From NCBI GenBank assembly GCA_959604825.1, contig CAUHCN010000006.1, positions 1 to 64,000 of the forward strand: a stretch of 64,000 nt of DNA. The letters are read 5' to 3'. Shown piece by piece: positions 24,306 to 32,437 of this stretch (its first letter is position 1; every line of letters begins with the position of its first letter). The notes beneath the pieces were generated by a model that was given only the letters and a program-made list of their open reading frames with translations, was not told the DNA's origin and made no database searches. The translations under genes were made by a program, and so were the position numbers. Source of the stretch: an uncultured Collinsella sp. GTDB taxonomy: Bacteria > Actinomycetota > Coriobacteriia > Coriobacteriales > Coriobacteriaceae.

Positions 24306-24408
24306 CAAAGTCCCTCAACAAAATAAAGCGCAGCAACAAACAGCCTCAATAATACGATAACCCTAGTAAAAAGAATGGCAACGCCGATGATTCCGTCAAC
24401 GAAAGCGA

Positions 24409-24508
24409 GAACCCGTCAGCGCGAGCAAGGTGCCTTGAAAGCCGAGGGCATTGACCTTATGGTCATGCCCGAAGGTTTGAAAGGCAGATTGCCGCGCTGA
24501 CGGGTTCG
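24409..24508. repeat. nested intergenic hairpin element beside rnpB
   Basis: Perfect 15-bp outer arms (24409-24423, 24494-24508) enclose a GCAA..GCCTT/AAGGC..TTGC stem and an inner GGGCATTGACC/GGTCATGCCC hairpin. The TGAAAG ... GGTTTGAA internal-loop sequence is shared with the element at 9039-9140 although the stems differ. It lies between yigZ and the 3' end of rnpB and has no T-tract. Confidence 0.82.
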
Positions 24509-24526
24509 CAGCGTCAACAAAGTGCC

Positions 24527-24882
24527 AAGTGGGCCGATAAGCCGGGTTCTGTCGTGAACGGTCATTTATCTTGTCTGCACGTTACCGTGCAGCTCCACGC
24601 ACGCTACCCGAACGCGGACCGGGCCGGCCCATAGCGTTCCTATTCGCGCTTGCTCCGGATGGGGCTTGCCAAGCCGCCATGTTGCCACGACGCTGGTGGT
24701 CTCTTACACCACCGTTTCAGCTTTTCCCTTTACGCCTTGCGGCGCAGGTGGGAGTCTTCTTTTCTGCGGCGCTTTCCGTCGGATCACTCCGCCCGGCCGT
24801 TAGCCGGCATCCCGCCCTCTGGAGCCCGGACTTTCCTCACGCGTACTGCAAGCAGCACATCGCGCGACCGTCTGGCCCACTC
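24527..24882 (-). ncRNA. rnpB: RNase P RNA (class A)
   Basis: Minus-strand transcript of about 355 nt carrying the conserved 'GAGGAAAGTCCGGGCTC' near the 5' end and 'AGAACCCGGCTTATCGGCCC' near the 3' end. P1 pairs AGTGGGCC with GGCCCACT at the two termini, which sets the ends within a few bases. It is the catalytic subunit that matures tRNA 5' ends. The actinobacterial-type specificity domain lies in the middle. Confidence 0.96.
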
Positions 24883-24893
24883 AGCAGTGCAAG

Positions 24894-24899
24894 AGTGTA
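24894..24899 (-). promoter_or_regulatory. candidate rnpB -10 box
   Basis: TACACT on the minus strand lies 12 bp before the inferred 5' end of RNase P RNA. ATTGCC 16 bp further upstream may serve as -35. Confidence 0.5.
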
Positions 24900-25020
24900 A
24901 CACACCGTTGCCGCAGGCAATGGCACAACGCAAACGCTCGACACGATAAACCAAGAACCGCCATGCGCTACAATGGTCCTGTCGATGGGCAACGTCGTCA
25001 GTCGAGACGCGACCGCGCTC

Positions 25021-25084
25021 CGCACCCCTCCGTCTACTCGGTGCGTTCCCGCCTCCTCCCCGAGGCGGGATGTCGGCATTTTTT
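25021..25084 (+). other. two hairpins and T-tract: possible small RNA end
   Basis: Stem CGCACC/GGTGCG (25021-25045) is followed by CCCGCCTC/GAGGCGGG (25048-25069), then, 9 nt on, TTTTTT. A TACAAT box lies upstream near 24972. There is no plus-strand gene before it, so a short non-coding transcript of about 110 nt is possible. Evidence is structural only. Confidence 0.4.
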
Positions 25085-25165
25085 CATGCACCGAAAACCT
25101 AATAGCCTGTGGACAGCTCGGACAGCATTGCGCGCGGACGACATCGCGCACCTCAGCAGCAAATG

Positions 25166-25200
25166 CAAAAAGGGACCCGTCCATTACGGACGGATCCCTT
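25166..25200 (-). terminator. rpsA terminator
   Basis: AAGGGATCCGTCC pairs with GGACGGGTCCCTT across a 5-nt loop, then T5 on the minus strand, 25 bp past the rpsA stop. Confidence 0.92.
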
Positions 25201-25224
25201 AAAACAAGTGATCGTCAAACCGAT

Positions 25225-26391
25225 TTACTCGGCGTCGGTCTCCTCGTCCTTCTTCTCGGAAGGCAGCGGGGTAACCTCGATCTCAACGCCCAGAGTCTCA
25301 GCAGCGGACTTCATGGACAGGGAGATACGACGACGGTCGAGGTCGATCTCCATGACCTTGACCTGAACCTTGTCGCCCACGTGGGTAACCTGAGAAGGCT
25401 GGTCGACGTGTTTGTTGGCCATCTCGGAGATGTGCACCAGGCCCTCGATGCCCTCGCCCAGGTCGACAAAAGCGCCGAACGGGACAAGCTTGGTCACAGT
25501 GCCCTCGACGATAGCGCCGACGGGGTACTTCTTGACCAGTGCGCGCCACGGATCCTCGGTGGTCTGCTTGAGACCCAGGGAGATGCGCTCGCGGTTGAGA
25601 TCGACGTCGAGAACCTCGACCTCGACCTCCTGGCCGACCTTGACAACCTCGGAAGGATGGTTGACGTGGTTCCAAGAGAGCTCGGAGATGTGGATGAGGC
25701 CGTCGATACCGCCGAGGTCGACGAAGGCGCCGAAGTCGACGATGGAGGAAACGGTGCCCTGGAGACGCATGCCAGACTTGAGCTTGGACAGGATCTCGGA
25801 GCGCTCGGCCTTACGGGACTCCTCGAGCACGACGCGACGGGAGAGGACGACGTTGTTGCGGTTGCGGTCCATCTCGATGACGCGGGCCTCGATGCGGGTG
25901 CCCATGTAAGAGGTGAGGTCCTTGACGCGACGGAGGTCGACGAGGGAAGCGGGCAGGAAGCCACGCAGGCCGATGTCGAGGATCAGGCCGCCCTTGACAA
26001 CCTCGATAACCTCGCCCTCGACGTTCTCGCCGGAGTTGAACTTCTCCTCGATGCGGTTCCAAGCACGCTCGTACTCGGCACGCTTCTTGGACAGGACCAG
26101 ACGACCGTCCTTGTCCTCCTTCTGGAGAACCAGGGCCTCGATGGGATCACCGAGTGCAACGATGTCTGCAGGGTTAGCGTCCTTGCGGATGGACAGCTCG
26201 CGGACCGGGATAACGCCCTCGGACTTGAATCCGATGTCAACGAGCACCTCGTCATGCTCGATCTTAACGACAGTGCCGTTAACGAGATCGCCCTCATCAA
26301 AGTCGGTAATCGTACCGTCGATGAGGTTGTTCATCTCCTCCTCGTTGACATCGTCAAGAGAGAAAATGGACGAGTTCTGAATCTCACTCAA
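25225..26391 (-). CDS. rpsA: 30S ribosomal protein S1
   Basis: The 388-residue protein has four S1 RNA-binding repeats: 'EGDLVNGTVVKIEHDEVLVD', 'GENVEGEVIEVVKGGLILDI', 'GMRLQGTVSSIVDFGAFVDL' and 'GAIVEGTVTKLVPFGAFVDL'. It ends in an acidic tail. Four repeats is the usual Gram-positive form, against six in proteobacteria. It helps mRNA binding on the 30S subunit. The start is TTG with GGGG seven bases upstream; no ATG lies in frame nearby. It has its own promoter and a leader of about 125 nt, where autoregulation could act. Confidence 0.95.
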   Translation of the reverse strand: MSEIQNSSIFSLDDVNEEEMNNLIDGTITDFDEGDLVNGTVVKIEHDEVLVDIGFKSEGVIPVRELSIRKDANPADIVALGDPIEALVLQKEDKDGRLVLSKKRAEYERAWNRIEEKFNSGENVEGEVIEVVKGGLILDIGLRGFLPASLVDLRRVKDLTSYMGTRIEARVIEMDRNRNNVVLSRRVVLEESRKAERSEILSKLKSGMRLQGTVSSIVDFGAFVDLGGIDGLIHISELSWNHVNHPSEVVKVGQEVEVEVLDVDLNRERISLGLKQTTEDPWRALVKKYPVGAIVEGTVTKLVPFGAFVDLGEGIEGLVHISEMANKHVDQPSQVTHVGDKVQVKVMEIDLDRRRISLSMKSAAETLGVEIEVTPLPSEKKDEETDAE

Positions 26392-26706
26392 AGGTGGACC
26401 CCTTTCGAACTACGGGGCCCCGATTGCTAGGACCTACAGAAGGGTGCGACAAGCACACAACGTTTAGGAACACTCGGGAGCCGACAGATACTAATGTGAC
26501 GCTTATGCAATCACGTTCGTATAGGTTACGGGGAAATGAGTTCGATTTCAAGCGTGAACTGCGATTTTTTACTCGTGTGGAGACTTTTTCGTAATCTTAT
26601 GAACACACGTCTCCGCAACTTGACGATAACCAGCCAGGCATTCGGCTTTGGGGTAAAGTATCCGTAGCCAACGATTCTAGATCGATTTTTCGAGAAAGGT
26701 GCCCGC
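26392..26706. other. divergent intergenic region: rpsA leader and HAD-gene upstream region
   Basis: The left half is the rpsA 5' leader, the right half the upstream region of the HAD gene. Apart from the rpsA promoter given separately, I see an AT-rich stretch but no riboswitch, small gene or repeat. Confidence 0.6.
26523..26551 (-). promoter_or_regulatory. candidate rpsA promoter
   Basis: TTGAAA and TAACCT are 17 bp apart on the minus strand, predicting a start near 26516. Confidence 0.5.
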
Positions 26707-27465
26707 GTGCTCAAAGCAGTCGTTTTCGATATGGACGAAACGCTTCTTAGCATCAACCTCAACGCGTTCATCCTTCGCTATTTTAAGGATGTCTCTTCGA
26801 TGCTCGCGGATATCGGGCGCCGCAGCCGCGGTGGCACGATGGCACGCCTCGGCACCATCCTGGTCGACCTCAACGCCAATCGCCGCAGCAGCACGGACAA
26901 TCGCACCAATCTTGAGTTTTACCAAGAAGAGGTCGAGCGCCGATGCGGCATTTGCCTCTCGGACCCACTTATCTACGAGGCGTTTACCTACTACGACCGC
27001 GAAGTTCTTCCGTACAAGAATGACGAACTCATCAACGCCCATGCCATGCCGGGCGCACACGCCGCGCTTCAGGCCGTACAGGACGCAGGGCTGCGCTGCG
27101 CGCTCTTTACCAACCCCAGCTTTCCGCAGGGGGCTATTGAGTGCCGCATGGGTTGGGGCGACCTGGCCGACGCCCCCTTTGAGCTCGTCACGCACATGGG
27201 AAACGCCACCCGCTGCAAGCCTGATGCCACCTACTATCTAGAGCAGCTTCAGGTGATGGGGCTCGAACCGCACGAGGTCCTTATGGTGGGCAACGATCCC
27301 AAACGCGACTTCCCTAACCCCGCCTGCGGCATTCAGACTGCCTATGTAGGCCAGGGCAAGCCCAACCGAGTCACCTGGCGCGGAACCATGGAAGGCTTCG
27401 CCCGCGACTTTAACGCCGTAGTAGAAGCCTTCTACGAACACCAAGTAGCCGACGAACTGTCCTAG
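26707..27465 (+). CDS. HAD-superfamily hydrolase
   Basis: The 252-residue phosphatase-like protein has HAD motif I 'VVFDMDETLLS', motif II 'CALFTNPS', a conserved Lys in 'RCKPDATYY' and motif III 'VLMVGNDPKRDF'. The insertion after motif I makes it a C1-cap type. The substrate, probably a small phosphorylated metabolite, cannot be predicted. The GTG start has AAAGG about seven bases upstream. It converges with the cysteine desulfidase gene, and their 3' ends overlap by 4 bp. Confidence 0.88.
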   Translation: MLKAVVFDMDETLLSINLNAFILRYFKDVSSMLADIGRRSRGGTMARLGTILVDLNANRRSSTDNRTNLEFYQEEVERRCGICLSDPLIYEAFTYYDREVLPYKNDELINAHAMPGAHAALQAVQDAGLRCALFTNPSFPQGAIECRMGWGDLADAPFELVTHMGNATRCKPDATYYLEQLQVMGLEPHEVLMVGNDPKRDFPNPACGIQTAYVGQGKPNRVTWRGTMEGFARDFNAVVEAFYEHQVADELS

Positions 27466-28781
27466 CACACTTGGGTTTTGCCGATCATGATGTTGAGGAT
27501 CTCGACGTCGGTGTCCTTCATACCCACACGGCCCACGTAGCCCATGCTGGCAATCGTCTGCTCGACGGTATCCTGGATCAAACCCTCGCCGGCACGGAAG
27601 CCACGCCCCTGCATGGCCATGTCATGTCCCAGAATCGCCGCATCGACGGCAGCCGAAATCTTGGCGGCACAACTCGCCTTGGCGCCGTCGCACACGATGC
27701 CGCCCACGTTACCGAGCGTATTCGAGACCGTCGCGCCAATCTGCTCGCGCGTGCCACCGCACAGCCAGGTAATCGCAGCGCCGGCGCCGCACGCGGCGCA
27801 AATAGCACCGCAAAACGCCGAAAGCGCACCAATATAGCTCTTGATATGCACGGCGATAAGATCGGACAGCATCACGGCGCGCACCAGACGCTCGTGGTCG
27901 CAACGCAGGTACTCGGCATACTCCATGACGGGCAATGCGCAGGTAATGCCTTGATTGCCCGAGCCGCACACAATGGCGACCGGCAGCGCGCAACCGTTCA
28001 TGCGGGCGTCGGACCCGGCGGCCGCACGGGCACGGGCACGGCAGGCGACGTCATCGGCACGAGCACCCAGCAGCGTACGACCCACCTCGGCGCCCCAAGC
28101 GTGCGCAAGGCCCTCGGCACTGATTGCGCCATTCAGCTCAATCTGACGCTCAACGGCAGCGCGGGCGCCCTCAATGTCACCGTCCTCGATAAAGTCGATG
28201 ATGGAATCAATGGACATGGGCGTATCGGCGTTATCTGCCGCACGCTCGGCCACCACGCGCTCGGCGCAGGCGGCGCACTCCCCCGCCGACTTGCCGCATA
28301 CCGGAATACCGTCGAGCGTATGGCACGTGACATTAGTGTGGTGATCGGTAATCTCGACGACCGCGGTATGGCCCCCGGCCGTCGCAGTCACCTTGATGTA
28401 GAGGTTGGGCACACCCTCGACAAGCGACACATCGCAGTAGCCGGCGTCGGCGAGGAGCTCGGCCACACGAGCGCGGTCTTCATCGTTAACGCTCTCGAGC
28501 ACCTCAAGCGCGCTCTTGGCGTCACCGCCCACGGCACCCAGCACGGCTGCAGCTTCAATACCGTGCATACCGCCCGAGTTGGGCACGGTCACGCTCTTAA
28601 CGTTCTTGATGATGTTGCCCGAGCAGGCAACGTCCATATGATCGGGTTCGCAACCGAGCGTCTGGCTCGCCAACGCCGCTGCATAGGCAACGGCAATAGG
28701 CTCGGTGCAGCCGAGCGCACAGACAAGCTCGCGGTTCAAAACATCGCAAAACGCGGCATCACGAAGGGAATCGGTAGGCAT
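27462..28781 (-). CDS. Fe-S-dependent L-cysteine desulfidase / serine dehydratase-like (CyuA/YhaM, UPF0597)
   Basis: The 439-residue protein has the family hallmark 'ELVCALGCTEPIAVAYAAA' near the N-terminus. Cysteines in 'MDVACSGNIIKNV', 'CGAGAAITWLCGG' and 'GGIVCDGAKASCAAK' are expected [4Fe-4S] ligands and active-site residues. Homologues degrade L-cysteine to pyruvate, ammonia and sulfide under anaerobic conditions. Length is normal. No transporter gene is adjacent. The reaction is from family resemblance. Confidence 0.9.
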   Translation of the reverse strand: MPTDSLRDAAFCDVLNRELVCALGCTEPIAVAYAAALASQTLGCEPDHMDVACSGNIIKNVKSVTVPNSGGMHGIEAAAVLGAVGGDAKSALEVLESVNDEDRARVAELLADAGYCDVSLVEGVPNLYIKVTATAGGHTAVVEITDHHTNVTCHTLDGIPVCGKSAGECAACAERVVAERAADNADTPMSIDSIIDFIEDGDIEGARAAVERQIELNGAISAEGLAHAWGAEVGRTLLGARADDVACRARARAAAGSDARMNGCALPVAIVCGSGNQGITCALPVMEYAEYLRCDHERLVRAVMLSDLIAVHIKSYIGALSAFCGAICAACGAGAAITWLCGGTREQIGATVSNTLGNVGGIVCDGAKASCAAKISAAVDAAILGHDMAMQGRGFRAGEGLIQDTVEQTIASMGYVGRVGMKDTDVEILNIMIGKTQVC

Positions 28782-29051
28782 AGGTATCTCCTGCTTGCAT
28801 AACGGGCTGGTCTCTCAAAAAAGTTAGCTCCTTTATTTGATAACAATGCATCAAAAACCGCAACCACGGTTCCGGCGGACGGCGCTCAAGCACAAACTGG
28901 CGGCATTCATTCATGAAAAGCTAGTCTTGTTGCATGCTAAAGCGTTTGACCAAAAAACGCCCGAGCGTTTACACAAAAGTCGCGCTATCATGCAGTCGAA
29001 CGCGGTAAAACCTTTAGCAATTCCGCCGCACGGACCAGAGAGGAACCACTC

Positions 29052-29519
29052 ATGAAGATCGGTATCGGTAACGACCACGCCGCCGTCGAGCTCAAGAACA
29101 TCATTTCCGAGCACCTGAAGGAGCGCGGCTGCGAGGTCGTGAACTATGGCACCGACACCTCCGAGAGCTTCGACTACCCCATCGCCGGTTACAAGGTGGG
29201 CAAGGCCGTGGCCAACGGTGACGTCGACCTGGGTATCTTGATCTGCGGTACCGGCGTCGGGATTAGCCTGGCTGCCAACAAGGTCGAGGGCGTACGCGCC
29301 GTCGTGTGCTCCGAGCCCTTCAGCGCCAAGCTCTCCCGTATGCACAACAACACCAACGTGCTGGCCTTTGGCGCCCGCGTCGTGGGCTCCGAGCTCGCCA
29401 AGATGATTGTCGACGAATGGCTCGACGCCGAGTTTGAGGGCGGCCGCCACGAGCGTCGCGTCAATCTCCTCAACGAGATCGACCAGACCCGCGGACTAAA
29501 GATTGTCGACGAGGCCTAA
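29052..29519 (+). CDS. rpiB: ribose-5-phosphate isomerase B
   Basis: The 155-residue enzyme interconverts ribose-5-phosphate and ribulose-5-phosphate. 'GIGNDHAAVELKNII' and the catalytic-Cys loop 'ILICGTGVGISLAANKV' are diagnostic, and 'RMHNNTNVLAFGARVVG' follows. GAGAGGAA precedes the ATG. It is a single gene with a strong terminator. RpiB and LacAB-type isomerases share this fold; the lone gene favours RpiB. Confidence 0.95.
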   Translation: MKIGIGNDHAAVELKNIISEHLKERGCEVVNYGTDTSESFDYPIAGYKVGKAVANGDVDLGILICGTGVGISLAANKVEGVRAVVCSEPFSAKLSRMHNNTNVLAFGARVVGSELAKMIVDEWLDAEFEGGRHERRVNLLNEIDQTRGLKIVDEA

Positions 29520-29546
29520 AGACTTACAAAGCCATACGCTAGCGCC

Positions 29547-29585
29547 AGCCCCCGCCCGGAAGAAACATCCGGACGGGGCTTTTTA
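29547..29585 (+). terminator. rpiB terminator
   Basis: AGCCCCCGCCCGGA pairs with TCCGGACGGGGCT over a 7-nt loop, then T5 on the plus strand. Confidence 0.93.
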
Positions 29586-29620
29586 GTAGTTTTCTATGCG
29601 TTTACCAAAAATCTACCGGA

Positions 29621-29656
29621 ATAAAAGGGCGCCGCGGTTGGAATTCCGCGGCGCCC
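29621..29656 (-). terminator. ndk terminator
   Basis: A perfect 11-bp stem GGGCGCCGCGG/CCGCGGCGCCC is followed by TTTTAT on the minus strand. Confidence 0.92.
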
Positions 29657-29694
29657 AAGCCACACGCTAACAGCTTTAAGGAGTCAAAGCTGGT

Positions 29695-30099
29695 TTAGCC
29701 AAAGAAGCGCTTGATCTCGATCTCGGCGTTCTCCAGGCAGTCGGAGCCGTGGATCACGTTGGCGTTGACATCGACAGCGAAGTCGCCGCGAATGGTGCCG
29801 GGCGCAGCATCAAGCGGGTTGGTAGCGCCCATAAGGGTGCGCATCTTGGAAACAGCGGAGAGACCGGAAACGACCATCTTGACGACCGGACCGCTCGTCA
29901 TAAAGTCGCAGAGACCGCCAAAGAAGGGCTTGTCGGCCAGATGGGCGTAGTGCTCCTCGACGGTAGCACGCTCGAGCGTGGTCATCTCCATGCGCTCGAT
30001 GACAAGGCCGCTACGCTCAATACGAGCAACGATCTCGCCGATCTTGCGATCGCGCACCGCGTCGGGCTTAATCATGATGAAGGTCTTCTCGATAGCCAT
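29695..30099 (-). CDS. ndk: nucleoside diphosphate kinase
   Basis: The 134-residue enzyme balances NTP pools. 'KTFIMIKPDAVRD' at the N-terminus and the catalytic histidine segment 'NANVIHGSDCLENAEIEI' are diagnostic, and 'RTLMGATNPLDAAPGTIRGD' lies between. The start at 'MAIEKTF' has AAAGG seven bases upstream; a longer reading is unsupported. It stands alone with a terminator behind it and a candidate promoter (TTAACT/TACGAT) ahead. Confidence 0.97.
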   Translation of the reverse strand: MAIEKTFIMIKPDAVRDRKIGEIVARIERSGLVIERMEMTTLERATVEEHYAHLADKPFFGGLCDFMTSGPVVKMVVSGLSAVSKMRTLMGATNPLDAAPGTIRGDFAVDVNANVIHGSDCLENAEIEIKRFFG

Positions 30100-30484
30100 A
30101 AGGTAGCCTTTCAAGTAGGTTCGCGCGTGCCCAAGTCCCATTCCGGCACCCGCCTGGACTGCATCGTAACAGAGTTTTAGCTGCAGTTAAACAAAAAGCT
30201 GTTTATTGAAACGCTGCAATTTATTAAAGCGCTCCATATGTGTCACTTCTGTTTCGAAGCCCGATTAGAGTACCATCCGACCGCTCATCAACCACATGGA
30301 ACAGAGCGGGCGGTCGGTTGCCACCCGCGAACGTACCCCCTTCACAACCTGCCCAAAGGTCCTACAGAAGTTCTCGACAAGCCCCTTCCCCCATAGCAGC
30401 AAAATAGGGGCGCCCGCATCAGCAGACGCCCGTAAAGCTAAAACGATTTATCAATAAATGGACAATACGTCTTCAGCCAAACCT
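30100..30484. other. intergenic region between argH and ndk
   Basis: It holds the argH terminator (30401-30431), a GCGGG/CCCGC hairpin near 30308-30330 and a candidate ndk promoter (minus strand TTAACT, 16 bp, TACGAT) near 30160-30190. No small gene is convincing. Confidence 0.5.
30401..30431 (-). terminator. argH terminator
   Basis: A 10-bp stem with two wobbles (30408-30417 with 30422-30431) and a tetraloop is followed by CCTATTTTG on the minus strand. Confidence 0.75.
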
Positions 30485-31915
30485 CTACTTTGCCCCGTGA
30501 CCCATCTCGACAACCTTGGTTAGCGATCCAAACACGCCTTCGTCGGCCACGAGCTGCGCCTCGGCACGCTGCAGCTGCACGGCAACGGCGGCAGGGGCGG
30601 TACCGCCCTCGGCCGTGCGCGCGGCGACAATCGACGGGATATCGAGCGCCTCGGTAATATCGCGCTCAAAGAGCGGGCTTGCCTCCTGGAACACCTCAAA
30701 CGGCAGGTCCTCAAGATTGCAGCCGCGCTTCTCACACATCAGGACCAGGTGCCCCACCACGGCATGTGCCTCGCGGAACGGTAGACCGCGCTTTGCCAGG
30801 TAATCGGCAACATCGGTGGCGGCAAGGTGCCCCACGCCGCACTCGCGCGCCATGGCATCCTCGTTGACGGTCCAGGTCGAAATCATTCCGGCCATAACGG
30901 ACAGGCACTGCATGAGCGTGTGAGCGGTATCGAGCGCGCCCTCCTTGTCCTCCTGCAAGTCCTTGTTATAAGCGAGCGGCAGGCCCTTCATGGTTACCAG
31001 CAGCTGCACCAGGTTGCCGTACACGCGACCGCTCTTACCGCGGATAAGCTCGGCAAAGTCGGGATTCTTCTTCTGCGGCATGATGGACGAGCCGGTGGAG
31101 TAGGAGTCTGAAAGCGTGATAAAGCCAAATTCGGAGCTCGACCACAGCACGATCTCCTCGGAAAGACGCGACAGGTGCATCGCCATGACGGATCCGGCGT
31201 AATGCAGATCGAGCAGGAAATCACGGTCGGAAACCGCATCGAGCGAGTTGGGAATCACGCCCGCAAAGCCAAGTTCGGCAGCCGTCATCTGGCGATCGAG
31301 CGGATAGCTCGTACCGGCAAGCGCGGCAGCACCCAGCGGGCAGTTGTCGGCGGCATCAAAGGCGGCCTTCAGGCGCGTAAAGTCGCGCGCGAACATCCAG
31401 GAATACGCCAGCAGATGATGCGAGAGCAGCACGGGCTGAGCGTGCTGCATATGCGTGTAGCCCGGAAGAATCACCTTGTCGTACTTCTTGGCCGCATCCA
31501 CCAGCACATGGCGCAGCTCAAGATTGGCCTCCATGAGCTCCTTGGCCAGCGCCTTGACGCCCAGGCGCGTATCGGTCGCCACCTGGTCGTTGCGCGAACG
31601 CCCAGTATGCAAGCGTTTGCCAGCCTCGCCGATACGACGCGTCAGCTCGCTTTCGATGGACATATGAATGTCCTCGTCGTTGATATCAAAGGTGAAGTTG
31701 CCGGCATCGATATCCTGTTCGATTCCGGTCAGGCCCTCGGCAATCGCCTGCTCGTCCTCGGCGCTGATAATGCCCTGGGCCGCCAGCATCTTGGCATGTG
31801 CCTTAGATCCGGCGATATCCTGCTTATAGAGATGTTTGTCAACCGGCAACGACGCGCCAAACTCCTGCGTGACCTCGGCCACGCCTGCCTCAAAACGACC
31901 GCCCCAAAGAGCCAT
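30485..31915 (-). CDS. argH: argininosuccinate lyase
   Basis: The 476-residue enzyme cleaves argininosuccinate to arginine and fumarate. The superfamily signature is 'GSSIMPQKKNPDFAELIRG'. 'LWGGRFEAG' at the N-terminus and 'THMQHAQPVLLSHHLLAY' are ArgH-specific. The start 'MALWGGRF' is chosen, with AAAGGGG eight bases upstream. argG lies upstream on the same strand, but about 520 bp containing a small ORF and a strong hairpin separate them, so they may be transcribed separately. Confidence 0.96.
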   Translation of the reverse strand: MALWGGRFEAGVAEVTQEFGASLPVDKHLYKQDIAGSKAHAKMLAAQGIISAEDEQAIAEGLTGIEQDIDAGNFTFDINDEDIHMSIESELTRRIGEAGKRLHTGRSRNDQVATDTRLGVKALAKELMEANLELRHVLVDAAKKYDKVILPGYTHMQHAQPVLLSHHLLAYSWMFARDFTRLKAAFDAADNCPLGAAALAGTSYPLDRQMTAAELGFAGVIPNSLDAVSDRDFLLDLHYAGSVMAMHLSRLSEEIVLWSSSEFGFITLSDSYSTGSSIMPQKKNPDFAELIRGKSGRVYGNLVQLLVTMKGLPLAYNKDLQEDKEGALDTAHTLMQCLSVMAGMISTWTVNEDAMARECGVGHLAATDVADYLAKRGLPFREAHAVVGHLVLMCEKRGCNLEDLPFEVFQEASPLFERDITEALDIPSIVAARTAEGGTAPAAVAVQLQRAEAQLVADEGVFGSLTKVVEMGHGAK

Positions 31916-32033
31916 GGAACCGTCCCCTTTCATCAAATCCCAAAACAAGCGCCCAAAGCAATGCGCCCTGTCGCTAAAGCGATTTCTCAACCGCTAGTTT
32001 TGTATATTCCCCACCATGTGCGAGGCCATATAG

Positions 32034-32204
32034 CTAATTTGCAAAGAAGTGACGCGCCATGCACTTGGCACCCAACGTCTCCCTCCGAATGTTGCCCTGC
32101 GAACCATTGATCCAGGCCTTTAGGCTCATAGGAACGTCCTCGACCTTTGCAGCATCGAACTCGGGCGCGAGGGCAAGTAAAGCATGCGCGATAGCATTGA
32201 ACAT
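32034..32204 (-). CDS. hypothetical 56-residue protein between argG and argH
   Basis: GGGGAG eight bases before an ATG opens a 56-codon ORF beginning 'MFNAIAHALLALAPEFDAAK' and ending 'ARHFFAN'. The N-terminal third can form an amphipathic helix; no domain is recognised. It is preceded by TATATATA and a 12-bp perfect hairpin. The amino-acid composition looks protein-like. It may be a real small protein of the arginine locus, but homology cannot be shown here. Confidence 0.5.
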   Translation of the reverse strand: MFNAIAHALLALAPEFDAAKVEDVPMSLKAWINGSQGNIRRETLGAKCMARHFFAN

Positions 32205-32254
32205 AATGGATACTCCCCATATATATAGGCGCAGGGCCGTCAAATTGATAGGAG

Positions 32255-32284
32255 GAGCCCCGCCGGACAACCCCGGCGGGGCTC
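32255..32284 (-). other. strong hairpin upstream of the argG-argH small ORF
   Basis: Perfect 12-bp arms GAGCCCCGCCGG/CCGGCGGGGCTC enclose ACAACC. No T-tract follows on either strand, so it is not a standard terminator. It may limit read-through from argG or be an mRNA end. Confidence 0.7.
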
Positions 32285-32437
32285 GGACTCAGCCGCAGAC
32301 GCGGCATCATATATGCGGGCGGAACGTAGGGGCCACCGATGTTAAGAAGTGTCAGCAAGCATAACGAAAGGTAGGGACCCCATGCGCCCGTTATGTATCA
32401 CGCGGATGGGCCGCGCGGATACCAAAGGAAGGAGGCG

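Noticed and set aside
24973..26430. 485-codon open frame on the plus strand
   Set aside because: Antisense to rpsA; Leu/Asp/Val-rich composition is the mirror of S1 codons.
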